Assembly: GCA_943329165.2 (NCBI GenBank)
Contig: CALQCV020000040.1
Location: 1-11,096, forward strand
Length of the DNA stretch: 11,096 nt
DNA from: Candidatus Nitrotoga sp. CP45
Lineage (GTDB): Bacteria > Bacteroidota > Bacteroidia > Flavobacteriales > Flavobacteriaceae
Direction: 5' to 3'
This document shows positions 1-7,056 of the stretch, piece by piece; position 1 is the stretch's first letter, and the number at the start of each line of letters is the position of its first letter. Below the pieces are notes generated by a model. The model saw only the letters and a list, made by a program, of their open reading frames with translations. It did not search any database and was not told where the DNA came from. The position numbers and the translations under genes were made by a program.

Positions 1-300
1 AAACCAATCACAATACCAATATCAACTGTAGTTGATGTTACAAATCCGAGGATAGTTTATAATTCGCCAAACAGCGATAAACTAGATGATTTTATACAGT
101 TAAATTTCTCAGCCTCCAAAAATTGGAAACTAAACGATACGATTTCATTAGAAACTAATGTTTCGGTACTTAATCTTTTGAACAAAAAAAATAGTGTTAA
201 TCGTTTTTACAGAATAAACTCGGCCAGCAATAATGTTGAGAGTATAGATATATATGCGCTTGAATTGACACCAAACGTAAATGTGAAATTGAGCTTTTAA
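1..300 (+). CDS. TonB-dependent receptor, C-terminal fragment (5' end outside window)
   Basis: The open frame enters from the left edge and stops with TAA at 298-300, leaving 99 visible residues. The sequence alternates short amphipathic strands (DDFIQLNFSASKNWKL, then TISLETNVSVLNLLNKKNSV) and ends in PNVNVKLSF. The 'sVlNLlNKKNsvNRfYRIN' stretch followed by a last strand ending in aromatic Phe is characteristic of the last strands of Bacteroidota TonB-dependent receptors, where the terminal aromatic residue serves as the barrel assembly signal. Role by family: energy-dependent uptake of a ligand across the outer membrane. The plug and any N-terminal domains lie outside the window, so the substrate cannot be judged. 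It converges on argS with a 3-nt gap. Another outer-membrane beta-barrel class is possible but less likely. Confidence 0.8.
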   Translation, partial: KPITIPISTVVDVTNPRIVYNSPNSDKLDDFIQLNFSASKNWKLNDTISLETNVSVLNLLNKKNSVNRFYRINSASNNVESIDIYALELTPNVNVKLSF

Positions 301-303
301 AAG

Positions 304-2112
304 TTACATTCGCTCTGGCACTTCAATTCCGAGTAGTTTGAAAGCCGATTTTATAGTATCAGCCACTTTTTGGGAAAGCTGTACTCTGAAAACTTTCTTA
401 GTGCTATTTTCTTCACCTAAAATGGAAACCGTTTGATAAAACGAGTTGTATTCTTTAACTAATTCATAAGTATAATTTGCGACCAAAGCCGGCGAATGAT
501 TGTTAGCCGCGTTTTGAATTACCTCGGGATAAAGTTCTATTTGTTTAAGCAGTTCTTTTTCTTTCGGATGCAATTCCAATTCGGTAATTACCAAATTCAA
601 ATCAAAATCTGCTTTCCGTAAGATAGACTGAATTCGAGCATACGTATATTGAATAAACGGCCCCGTATTTCCTGCAAAATCGACTGACTCTTCAGGATTG
701 AAAAGGATTTGTTTCTTTGGATCTACTTTCAAAATATAATATTTCAAAGCACCGAGACCAATCGTTTTGAACAACTTAGTTTTTTCTTCTGCTGAATACC
801 CTTCTAATTTTCCTAAATCGTTAGCTATTTTCCCGGCAGTTTCAGTCATTTCTTCCATCAAATCATCGGCATCAACAACAGTTCCTTCTCGAGATTTCAT
901 TTTCCCAGAAGGTAATTCGACCATTCCATATGACAAATGATATAAGCTTTCTGCCCAATCAAATCCTAATTTTTTCAAAATTAAAAACAACACTTTAAAG
1001 TGATAATCTTGTTCATTACCAACAGTATAGACCATTCCGCCAACATCTGGAAAATCTTTTACACGTTGAATTGCAGTTCCAATATCCTGTGTCATATATA
1101 CCGCTGTGCCGTCAGAACGTAACACAATTTTTCTGTCTAAACCATCAGGGGTTAAATCAATCCAAACGGAACCATCAGCATCTTTTTCAAAAATGCCTTT
1201 TTCCAAACCGAATTGCACGACTTCTTTTCCTAACAAATAGGTATTACTTTCATAATAATAACTATCGAAATCAACGCCGAGATTTTTATAGGTTTGAGCA
1301 AAACCATTGTAAACCCATTGGTTCATGGTTTTCCAAAGTTGAATAACCTCAGGTTTTCCAGCTTCCCAATCGAGAAGCATTTCTTGCGCTTCCTGAATAA
1401 TCGGAGCTTGTTTTTTTGCTTCGTCTTCTGTTTTTCCTTGAGAAATTAATTCCGCTGTTTGTATTTTATATTCTTGGTCAAATTTAACATAGAAATTACC
1501 AACTAGTTTGTCTCCTTTCAAACTTGAACTTTCTGGAGTTTGTCCGTTGCCAAATTTTTGCCAAGCCAACATCGATTTACAGATATGAATTCCCCTGTCA
1601 TTTATAATTTGGGTTTTATATACTTTTTTGCCTGAAGCTTTTATAATTTCTGCAACGGAATATCCTAAAAGATTATTTCTAACATGCCCAAGATGTAGAG
1701 GTTTGTTGGTATTTGGCGATGAATATTCGACCATAATGGCCTTTTCATTTGGAGAAACTACAGCAAAACCAAAGCGCTTATCATCTTTTATTTCGTTAAA
1801 GAAAGTAAGATAATAATCATCTGAAACCACAATATTTAAGAATCCGGAAACTACATTAAAACGAATAATTTCATCTACGTTTTCAACTAAATAGTTACCT
1901 ATTTTAGTTCCGATTTCTGTTGGATTAGCTCCGCTCAGTTCGGCTCCGCCTCGGGTGCCTTTAATAACTTTCAATAATGGGAAAATAACCATGGTAATGT
2001 CACCTTCAAATTCCTTACGTGTAATTTGAAATTCAACTCTATCAATAGAAACATCGAATAATTGATGAACTGCTTTTTGAATCGGTAAAGTAAGAATTTT
2101 CGAAAGCTTCAT
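304..2112 (-). CDS. argS: arginine--tRNA ligase (arginyl-tRNA synthetase)
   Basis: Class I aminoacyl-tRNA synthetase that charges tRNA-Arg in the cytoplasm; 602 residues, close to the usual bacterial size. An N-terminal ArgRS-specific domain covers about residues 1-105. The catalytic Rossmann core carries EYSSPNTNKPLHLGH, with the HIGH signature as HLGH at 140-143. The KMSKS-equivalent loop is GKMKSREG at 403-410; loss of the canonical second lysine is normal in ArgRS. The C-terminal DALR anticodon-binding domain starts near 480 (DFAGNTGPFIQYTYARIQS) and runs to the end (GIEVPERM). I place the start at 2112 (MKLSKILTL). An in-frame ATG at 2145 would add 11 residues, but its coding sequence overlaps a TATATTTG promoter-like box, and the MKLSK start fits the family better. 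It is transcribed divergently from the large surface protein and convergently with the left-edge receptor. All catalytic motifs are present, so it should be functional. Confidence 0.97.
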   Translation of the reverse strand: MKLSKILTLPIQKAVHQLFDVSIDRVEFQITRKEFEGDITMVIFPLLKVIKGTRGGAELSGANPTEIGTKIGNYLVENVDEIIRFNVVSGFLNIVVSDDYYLTFFNEIKDDKRFGFAVVSPNEKAIMVEYSSPNTNKPLHLGHVRNNLLGYSVAEIIKASGKKVYKTQIINDRGIHICKSMLAWQKFGNGQTPESSSLKGDKLVGNFYVKFDQEYKIQTAELISQGKTEDEAKKQAPIIQEAQEMLLDWEAGKPEVIQLWKTMNQWVYNGFAQTYKNLGVDFDSYYYESNTYLLGKEVVQFGLEKGIFEKDADGSVWIDLTPDGLDRKIVLRSDGTAVYMTQDIGTAIQRVKDFPDVGGMVYTVGNEQDYHFKVLFLILKKLGFDWAESLYHLSYGMVELPSGKMKSREGTVVDADDLMEEMTETAGKIANDLGKLEGYSAEEKTKLFKTIGLGALKYYILKVDPKKQILFNPEESVDFAGNTGPFIQYTYARIQSILRKADFDLNLVITELELHPKEKELLKQIELYPEVIQNAANNHSPALVANYTYELVKEYNSFYQTVSILGEENSTKKVFRVQLSQKVADTIKSAFKLLGIEVPERM

Positions 2113-2132
2113 GGTAATTTCTTTTAAGTTGG

Positions 2133-2140
2133 CAAATATA
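2133..2140 (-). promoter_or_regulatory. candidate argS promoter -7 element (TAnnTTTG)
   Basis: On the minus strand this reads TATATTTG, an exact match to the Bacteroidota -7 consensus TAnnTTTG recognised by the primary sigma factor. It lies 20 nt upstream of the argS ATG at 2112, which would give a short leader containing the A-rich AAAAGAAA stretch in place of a Shine-Dalgarno sequence. I could not find a TTG -33 element at the usual 17-23 nt spacing; the nearest minus-strand TTG further upstream is about 30 nt away. Only the -7 half is therefore supported. Confidence 0.4.
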
Positions 2141-2254
2141 AACATTACAATATAATTTTAATAGTTAGAACAATTTATAAAAAAACAACTTCAATAATTC
2201 TGTAACAAATACTTTTTGTAAGTTTTTTGACTATTAAATAATAAATATTATGTA

Positions 2255-2302
2255 TTTCATCGATATTTTTTGCATATAAACGATATTTTCATCAATATTT
2301 GT
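2255..2302. repeat. three short direct repeats upstream of the surface-protein gene
   Basis: The motif TTTCATCGATATTTTT at 2255-2270 recurs as TTTCATCAATATTTGT at 2287-2302 (14 of 16 identical). A shorter copy, CGATATTTT, lies between them at 2281-2289. The copies are offset by 20 and 12 nt, and the last overlaps the candidate -7 box of the downstream gene. This arrangement could be an operator for a regulator of the adhesin gene, but low-complexity AT-rich DNA can produce such repeats by chance. The rest of the 210-bp divergent region (2113-2322) shows only AT-rich sequence to me. Confidence 0.35.
2270..2301 (+). promoter_or_regulatory. candidate promoter for the surface-protein gene
   Basis: A TTG at 2270-2272 is followed after 21 nt by AATATTTG at 2294-2301, which differs from the Bacteroidota -7 consensus TAnnTTTG in its first base (A for T). 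Spacing fits the family consensus of TTG-N17-23-TAnnTTTG. Transcription would start roughly 15 nt upstream of the ATG at 2323, similar to the short leader proposed for argS. This is pattern matching only. Confidence 0.35.
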
Positions 2303-2322
2303 ATAGTCAAAATCCCAATATT

Positions 2323-5300
2323 ATGAAAAAGTTATTACTCTTAATCTCAATCATGATTTCCGCTTATGGTTTTTCACAACCAATCACGGTTGATACAAGC
2401 ATTTACACAATACCTGAATTGGTAAACAATGTGTTAATTAATTCCACGTGCGTCAATGCCACGAATATAACGTGGAGTACAGGATCTAATTTTGGTTCTT
2501 CAAATGGAATTGGTTTTTTCCAAAACACAAATCCAAACTTTCCAATGCAAAGTGGTGTAGTATTAAGTACCGGAAATGCATTAAATGCAGCCGGCCCAAA
2601 TACAACATTACTTAGTGATGGATCAACGGCCTGGGCCGGAGATGCTAATTTAGAAGAGACTTTAGCAGCAGCAGGAATTCCAATGGTGTCTAAAAATGCA
2701 TCTGTTTTGGAATTCGATTTTACACCAATTTCTTCAAATTTCAGTTTTGATTTTATTTTTGCTTCTGAAGAATATGGGAATTTTCAATGTTTATTTTCTG
2801 ATGCTTTCGCCTTTTTATTAACTAATAGGAGTACTGGCGTAACTACAAATTTAGCGGTTGTTCCTAGTACAAACACACCTATATCAGTTGTAACTATTAG
2901 AGATTTTTTATTTAATTCTTCTTGTCCATCAGTAAATCCAGGATATTTTGGAAGTTTTAATGGTGGTTCAGCTGCCGCATATTCAGCTACTAATTTTAAC
3001 GGTCAAACGAAAGTTTTAAAAGCGGCTGCTTCACTAACTGCAGGTGTTCCTTATCATATTAAATTGGTAATTGCCGATAGATCAGACTCACAGTCAGATT
3101 CGTCAATATTTATTTCTTCTGATAGTTTTAATATTGGTCAAGACGTATTAGGTTTAGATTTAACCGTTGCTGATGGTAATGGATTATGCTCTGGAACAAA
3201 TTATACTCTCGACACCGGATTAAGTACTTCCAATCATACGTTTGTTTGGAAAAAAAATGGTGCAATTTTGTCTGGACAAATTGGTGCGACTTTAAATGTT
3301 AGCCAGGCAGGCACTTATGAAGTAACGTATACTAATATTTTTAGTACTTGTTTACCTATTACAGATTCGGTTATTGTAGAATATTATCCTCAAATAACAT
3401 CTTTAAATCCAAATCCAATATACAAATGTGATTCTGGTGCCGCTTCCTATACTTACAATTTAGATTTAAATACATCAAGAGTAAAACAGGGTTTAGATCC
3501 ATCAACTAGTGTTTTTTATTTTATATCTCAAAGTGATGCTAATAATAATATAAATCCACTCCCATTGATGTATAATAGCCCGAGTGGACAAACAATTTAT
3601 GTTAGAATTCAATTACCTAGTAGCAGTTGTTATATTGTTAAATCTTTTCAGTTACTTGTTACTCCTGGTCCAATTGCTAATTCTGTACCAAATTTAACAT
3701 CATGCGCTATCAATCAAGCTCAACTTAGGGCTCGTTTTAATCTTACTTCACAACAAGCTCAGATTTTGAATGGTCAATCCTCAACTACTAACACTGTAAG
3801 TTATTACACTTCTCTAAATGATGCAAACAATGCGATTAATCCAATAACCGGTGCAACTTCATTCAATTCTTTTGGTCAAACCATATATGTAAGAGTTCAA
3901 AATGTTAGTGATTCCTCATGTTTTAGTACAACAAGTTTTGATCTTAGTGTTAATCCGTTGCCTCTTGTTGATGTTCTGGAAGATGTAATAGTATGTACAA
4001 GTTATGTCTTACAGCCTTTAACTAACGGAAACTATTTTACGAGTATAAACGGTGGTGGAACTCCACTATATGCCGGAGACTTAATCACAGTAACAAAAAC
4101 TGTTTATATATTTAATCAACCGGGAGGACCAGGTACATGCGGTGCTAATAGTTCTTTTAAAGTTACGATTGTTGACGCGCCATCATTAAGTCCTTCAAAT
4201 GTAACAAGTTGCGGAAGCTATACGCTACCTGTTCTAACCTTTGGTAAATATTATACTGGACCAGGGGCGACAGGTTCACAAATTACAGCTGGAACCGTAA
4301 TATCTTCTACGCAAACTATCTATTATTATTTTACGACAATAATTACGCCAATATGTATAGTCGATTCTAGTTTCATAGTTTCAATTGTTCCTAATATTGA
4401 AGTCGGAACAAGACCTGATGTACTTGAATGTACTTCCTATACTTTACCAGATTTACCATTAGGAAATTATTTTACCGGTGTTGGTGGAACAGGGACTCAA
4501 TTAGCAGCAGGAACTGTAATAACAACCAACCAAACCATCTATGTTTATGCAACTACAACTGGAACAACAACATGTAGTGACGAAGATATTTTTGATGTAT
4601 TCATCGGAATACCGCAACCCGGAGATATTTCTCAATGTAATGGCTATACTTTACCCGCACTTCCTATAGGAAATTATTATACTGGACCTAGCGGAACCGG
4701 GACACAAATTCCCGCCGGCACTGTAATAAATGATAACTCGATTATATATATCTATGCACAAATAACAAGTAGATCAAACAATTGTACTGATAATCTACAT
4801 TTCTCTTTAACTTTTGCTCAACCAATGATTGACGTGCTGGCAGATGTTTCTGTTTGTGAAAGTTATACTTTACCTTCATTGACAAATGGTGAATACTTTA
4901 CAGGTATTGAAGGCACAGGAACAATGCTTTATCCTGGTGATGTCATACTTTCAACTCAAACAATCTATATCTTTAAAAGACTAAATGCAACTTGTTTTAA
5001 TCAAAATAGTTTTACTGTTACGATTAACCAAATACCAGCTATTGACTCCCGTTCAGATATTGATATTTGCGACCAATATGTTTTAACACCTTTAAATGTT
5101 GGAGATTATTATACAGGTCCAAATGCAACCGGAACATTAATTGCTCCGAATACAGTTATAACTTCTTCTCAATTGATTTATATTTATGGTATTTCAAATA
5201 CTACTCCTGCATGCAGTATTCAAAATACTTTTCAAATAAATATATTTTCAACAACTGCAGATTCTTTACCAAATGTAAGTGCATGTGATAGTTATACGTT

Positions 5301-6936
5301 ACCAGTTCTAACTACTAATAATCATTATTATACGCAATCAGGTGGTCCAACTGGTAGCGGAACAGAAATTTTACCTGGTGCATTAATTACCTCAAGTCAG
5401 ACCATATATATATTCAAAGAATCTTTAATTAGAACCTCTTTTTCATGTGATGACGAAACCTCATTCACTGTAATTATTAATAATACTCCTATAATTTCTC
5501 CTGTTGCCAATGTCCAAGTTTGTAATTCCTATACTTTGCCTTCACTGGCTATTGGGGATTATTATACGGATATAAATGCATCTGGAACTTTATTACATGC
5601 AGGTGATATTTTGACTTCTTCACAAACAATTTATATTTATGCACATACTGCAACATCACCTGATTGTTCAAGTGAAATAAGTTTTACAGTTACTATTTTT
5701 AATGTTGATACATTACCAAATGTTACCATTTGTGAAAACTATACGCTTCCAACTTTAACCGTCGGCAGATTTTTCAGTGGACCAAATGGAACGGGAACAA
5801 TGTTGCCTTCAGGCACAGTAGTTACTAACTCTATGACTGTTTATATTTATGCCTCATCTACATTTCTTCCTAAATGCAGTGATGAAACCTCATTTACAGT
5901 GACCATTATTGATACACCTGTTGCGAATTCAGTAACTGTAAGCTTACGAACTACCTGTGATACAGATGGCACTAATGACGGAATAATAAATTTTAACTTG
6001 TCAACGTTATCAGCTGCAACGCTCGGAACGCAATCAGGTATTGAATTTAGTGTTACTTATTACGAAAGTTTAGCAAACGCAACAACTGCATCAAACCCGG
6101 TAACAACTTCAACTCAAACCATTGTTTACGCTCGAGTTAGTAATTCATTGGCACCAAATTGTTACGACGTAAAACCGATAACTATTATTGTAAATAAACT
6201 ACCCGAACCAACACCTGTTGATGGAATAATTTGCATAGATAGTGAAACCGGAACACTTTTAAATGCCTATACAATGTATAGTGAATTACCTACTGCTACA
6301 CATAGATTTGTTTGGACAAATGAAACCGGAAATACCGTTGGAACAGCAAGCAACTATCAAGCGACTTTACCCGGAGTGTTTACTTTAGTTGCTACAAGTA
6401 ACGCTACAGGTTGTGTTTCAGAACCAGTAAATGTTACTGTTTCTCCATCTGAACCAGCTATCGTAACCTACGAGGTTAGTGAAGATTTTGCAGATAACCA
6501 ATCTATTACGGTAACGGCAACTGGTCAAGGAAATAATTTTGAATACCAATTAAATGATGGTCAGTTTCAAGATAGTAATGTTTTTGAAGATGTTCCATCA
6601 GGAATTCATATTGTAACTGTTAGAGATAAAAATGGTTGTGGAAGCACCTATATTAAAGCTTTGGTTGTAAACTATCCTAAGTACTTTACCCCAAATGGTG
6701 ACGGATATAACGATTCATGGAATATAGAAGATTTATCGAATCAATCAAATGCCAGCATCATAATTTATGACCGTTATGGTAAAATGCTTACCCAAATAAA
6801 ACCGAATAATAGCGGTTGGGACGGAACCTATAATGGTCACTTAATGCCATCTGATGATTATTGGTTTAGTGTTTCCTACATCGATCAAAATCAAGTCGGC
6901 CAGGAATTTAGAGCCCATTTCGCAATGAAAAGATAA
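2323..6936 (+). CDS. secreted multidomain surface protein: choice-of-anchor L domain, tandem Cys-paired repeats, T9SS type B sorting domain
   Basis: 1537 residues, probably an exported adhesin-like surface protein. Residues 1-19 (MKKLLLLISIMISAYGFSQ) form a Sec signal peptide. A choice-of-anchor L type domain follows (about 25-275), with the typical FASEEYGNFQ and SDAFAFLL motifs. Next come an Ig-like domain (276-355), two YYxSxxDA-type modules (356-546), nine tandem modules of about 72 residues (547-1196), a third YYxSxxDA module (1197-1293), an Ig-like domain (about 1294-1377), a SprB-like module (about 1378-1450) and the C-terminal CHU_C domain (1451-1537; FTPNGDGYND, IIIYDRYGK, GWDGTYNG, DDYWFSVSY). 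By family knowledge, that last domain directs export by the T9SS in gliding-motility-type fashion. The start is ATG 2323, placed directly before the signal peptide; an in-frame TTG at 2299 overlaps the promoter-like box. The gene is flanked by a divergent promoter region and a strong terminator, so it is probably monocistronic. Ligand and exact function cannot be read from the sequence; a role in adhesion or gliding is inference. Confidence 0.9.
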   Translation: MKKLLLLISIMISAYGFSQPITVDTSIYTIPELVNNVLINSTCVNATNITWSTGSNFGSSNGIGFFQNTNPNFPMQSGVVLSTGNALNAAGPNTTLLSDGSTAWAGDANLEETLAAAGIPMVSKNASVLEFDFTPISSNFSFDFIFASEEYGNFQCLFSDAFAFLLTNRSTGVTTNLAVVPSTNTPISVVTIRDFLFNSSCPSVNPGYFGSFNGGSAAAYSATNFNGQTKVLKAAASLTAGVPYHIKLVIADRSDSQSDSSIFISSDSFNIGQDVLGLDLTVADGNGLCSGTNYTLDTGLSTSNHTFVWKKNGAILSGQIGATLNVSQAGTYEVTYTNIFSTCLPITDSVIVEYYPQITSLNPNPIYKCDSGAASYTYNLDLNTSRVKQGLDPSTSVFYFISQSDANNNINPLPLMYNSPSGQTIYVRIQLPSSSCYIVKSFQLLVTPGPIANSVPNLTSCAINQAQLRARFNLTSQQAQILNGQSSTTNTVSYYTSLNDANNAINPITGATSFNSFGQTIYVRVQNVSDSSCFSTTSFDLSVNPLPLVDVLEDVIVCTSYVLQPLTNGNYFTSINGGGTPLYAGDLITVTKTVYIFNQPGGPGTCGANSSFKVTIVDAPSLSPSNVTSCGSYTLPVLTFGKYYTGPGATGSQITAGTVISSTQTIYYYFTTIITPICIVDSSFIVSIVPNIEVGTRPDVLECTSYTLPDLPLGNYFTGVGGTGTQLAAGTVITTNQTIYVYATTTGTTTCSDEDIFDVFIGIPQPGDISQCNGYTLPALPIGNYYTGPSGTGTQIPAGTVINDNSIIYIYAQITSRSNNCTDNLHFSLTFAQPMIDVLADVSVCESYTLPSLTNGEYFTGIEGTGTMLYPGDVILSTQTIYIFKRLNATCFNQNSFTVTINQIPAIDSRSDIDICDQYVLTPLNVGDYYTGPNATGTLIAPNTVITSSQLIYIYGISNTTPACSIQNTFQINIFSTTADSLPNVSACDSYTLPVLTTNNHYYTQSGGPTGSGTEILPGALITSSQTIYIFKESLIRTSFSCDDETSFTVIINNTPIISPVANVQVCNSYTLPSLAIGDYYTDINASGTLLHAGDILTSSQTIYIYAHTATSPDCSSEISFTVTIFNVDTLPNVTICENYTLPTLTVGRFFSGPNGTGTMLPSGTVVTNSMTVYIYASSTFLPKCSDETSFTVTIIDTPVANSVTVSLRTTCDTDGTNDGIINFNLSTLSAATLGTQSGIEFSVTYYESLANATTASNPVTTSTQTIVYARVSNSLAPNCYDVKPITIIVNKLPEPTPVDGIICIDSETGTLLNAYTMYSELPTATHRFVWTNETGNTVGTASNYQATLPGVFTLVATSNATGCVSEPVNVTVSPSEPAIVTYEVSEDFADNQSITVTATGQGNNFEYQLNDGQFQDSNVFEDVPSGIHIVTVRDKNGCGSTYIKALVVNYPKYFTPNGDGYNDSWNIEDLSNQSNASIIIYDRYGKMLTQIKPNNSGWDGTYNGHLMPSDDYWFSVSYIDQNQVGQEFRAHFAMKR
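3388..3960 (+). repeat. two tandem YYxSxxDA-type adhesin modules (about 95 residues each)
   Basis: Coding repeats within the surface protein, with boundaries near 3388-3669 and 3670-3960. Each has a cysteine near the start, an FxLT-like strand (YNLDLNTSR; FNLTSQQAQ), then VFYFISQSDANNNINPL or VSYYTSLNDANNAINPI, then GQTIYVRIQ or GQTIYVRVQ. A second Cys precedes SFxLxV, and the module closes on a proline-rich linker. Such modules are common in large Bacteroidota surface proteins. The DNA copies are diverged, so the duplication is not recent. Confidence 0.75.
3961..5910 (+). repeat. nine tandem coding repeats of about 72 residues, two conserved Cys each
   Basis: Unit starts are 3961, 4174, 4390, 4606, 4819, 5029, 5248, 5482 and 5701, and the array ends at 5910. 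Unit lengths are 71, 72, 72, 71, 70, 73, 78, 73 and 70 residues. The consensus begins with CxSYTLPxLxxGxYYTG, continues with GTGTxLxAGTVI and SSQTIYIYA, and ends with CSDExSFTVTI. Both cysteines are kept in all nine units (18 in total). Unit 7 is the longest, with an insert in the Gly-rich loop (YYTQSGGPTGSGTE) and a longer linker before its second Cys. Units are clearly homologous in protein but well diverged in DNA. Probable role: stacked beta-sandwich stalk domains, perhaps each held by a disulfide formed in the periplasm; this is inferred, not shown. Confidence 0.9.
5911..6201 (+). repeat. third YYxSxxDA-type adhesin module
   Basis: This coding module has the same type as the pair before the nine-unit array. 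It contains TTCDTDGTNDGIINFNLSTL, then VTYYESLANATTASNPV, TQTIVYARVS, and a Cys (NCYDV) before the closing strand and NKLPEP linker. The DGxNDGxxxFxLS form is the commonest version in flavobacterial surface proteins. It places the nine-unit block between two stretches of the same module family. Confidence 0.75.
6673..6933 (+). other. T9SS type B C-terminal sorting domain (CHU_C / gliding-motility-associated)
   Basis: The last 87 codons of the surface protein. PKYFTPNGDGYNDSWNI opens the domain; the Asn/Asp-rich FTPNGDGxND motif is its hallmark. It continues with IIIYDRYGKMLTQI, SGWDGTYNG and DDYWFSVSYIDQ, and ends in a basic residue (FAMKR). Known role of the family: recognised by the type IX machinery for passage across the outer membrane, as for the gliding adhesin SprB. 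The reading is strong because all sub-motifs appear in the expected order at the extreme C-terminus. Confidence 0.93.
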
Positions 6937-6957
6937 GTCACATAATACTCATTTTGT

Positions 6958-6986
6958 AAAAACTCCTGATATTCTCAGGAGTTTTT
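6958..6986 (+). terminator. intrinsic terminator after the surface-protein gene
   Basis: A perfect 12-bp inverted repeat, AAAAACTCCTGA (6958-6969) and TCAGGAGTTTTT (6975-6986), encloses a 5-nt loop TATTC. The stem has a GC-containing core (CTCCTGA) and ends in a T run. It begins 22 nt after the surface-protein stop codon and 71 nt before the next start, so the receptor gene downstream probably has its own promoter. Because A and T runs flank both sides it could also act on the opposite strand, but no minus-strand gene ends here. Confidence 0.88.
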
Positions 6987-7056
6987 ATGTTAAAGTTTGT
7001 AACAAGTAAACATTTTTAAAGTCTACTTGAGCATTAAATAATTCTATAAATACATT

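Noticed and set aside
1071..1346. 91-codon open frame on the + strand inside argS
   Set aside because: It lies fully antisense to a gene with intact ArgRS motifs, has no recognisable domain, and its composition reads as a shadow of the argS codons.
1628..1813. 61-codon open frame on the + strand inside argS
   Set aside because: Antisense shadow opposite the HLGH region of argS; no start signal or family resemblance.
2299..2322. in-frame TTG at 2299 as start of the surface protein
   Set aside because: It would put 8 polar residues before the signal peptide and overlap the candidate -7 element; ATG 2323 gives a classic MKKLLLL signal start.
5067..5288. 73-codon open frame within the adhesin repeats
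   Set aside because: Out-of-frame reading of the repeat region; Cys/Tyr/Asn-rich sequence with no family resemblance.
3961..5910. possible CRISPR or non-coding tandem array
   Set aside because: The periodicity is about 216 bp, in frame, and conserved in protein rather than DNA, so it is a coding domain repeat.
6991..7029. promoter for the receptor gene in the 120-bp gap
   Set aside because: The best -33/-7 pair (TTG 6997-6999 and TCTACTTG 7022-7029) has two mismatches in the -7 box, so it is only mentioned with the gene, not listed as a feature.
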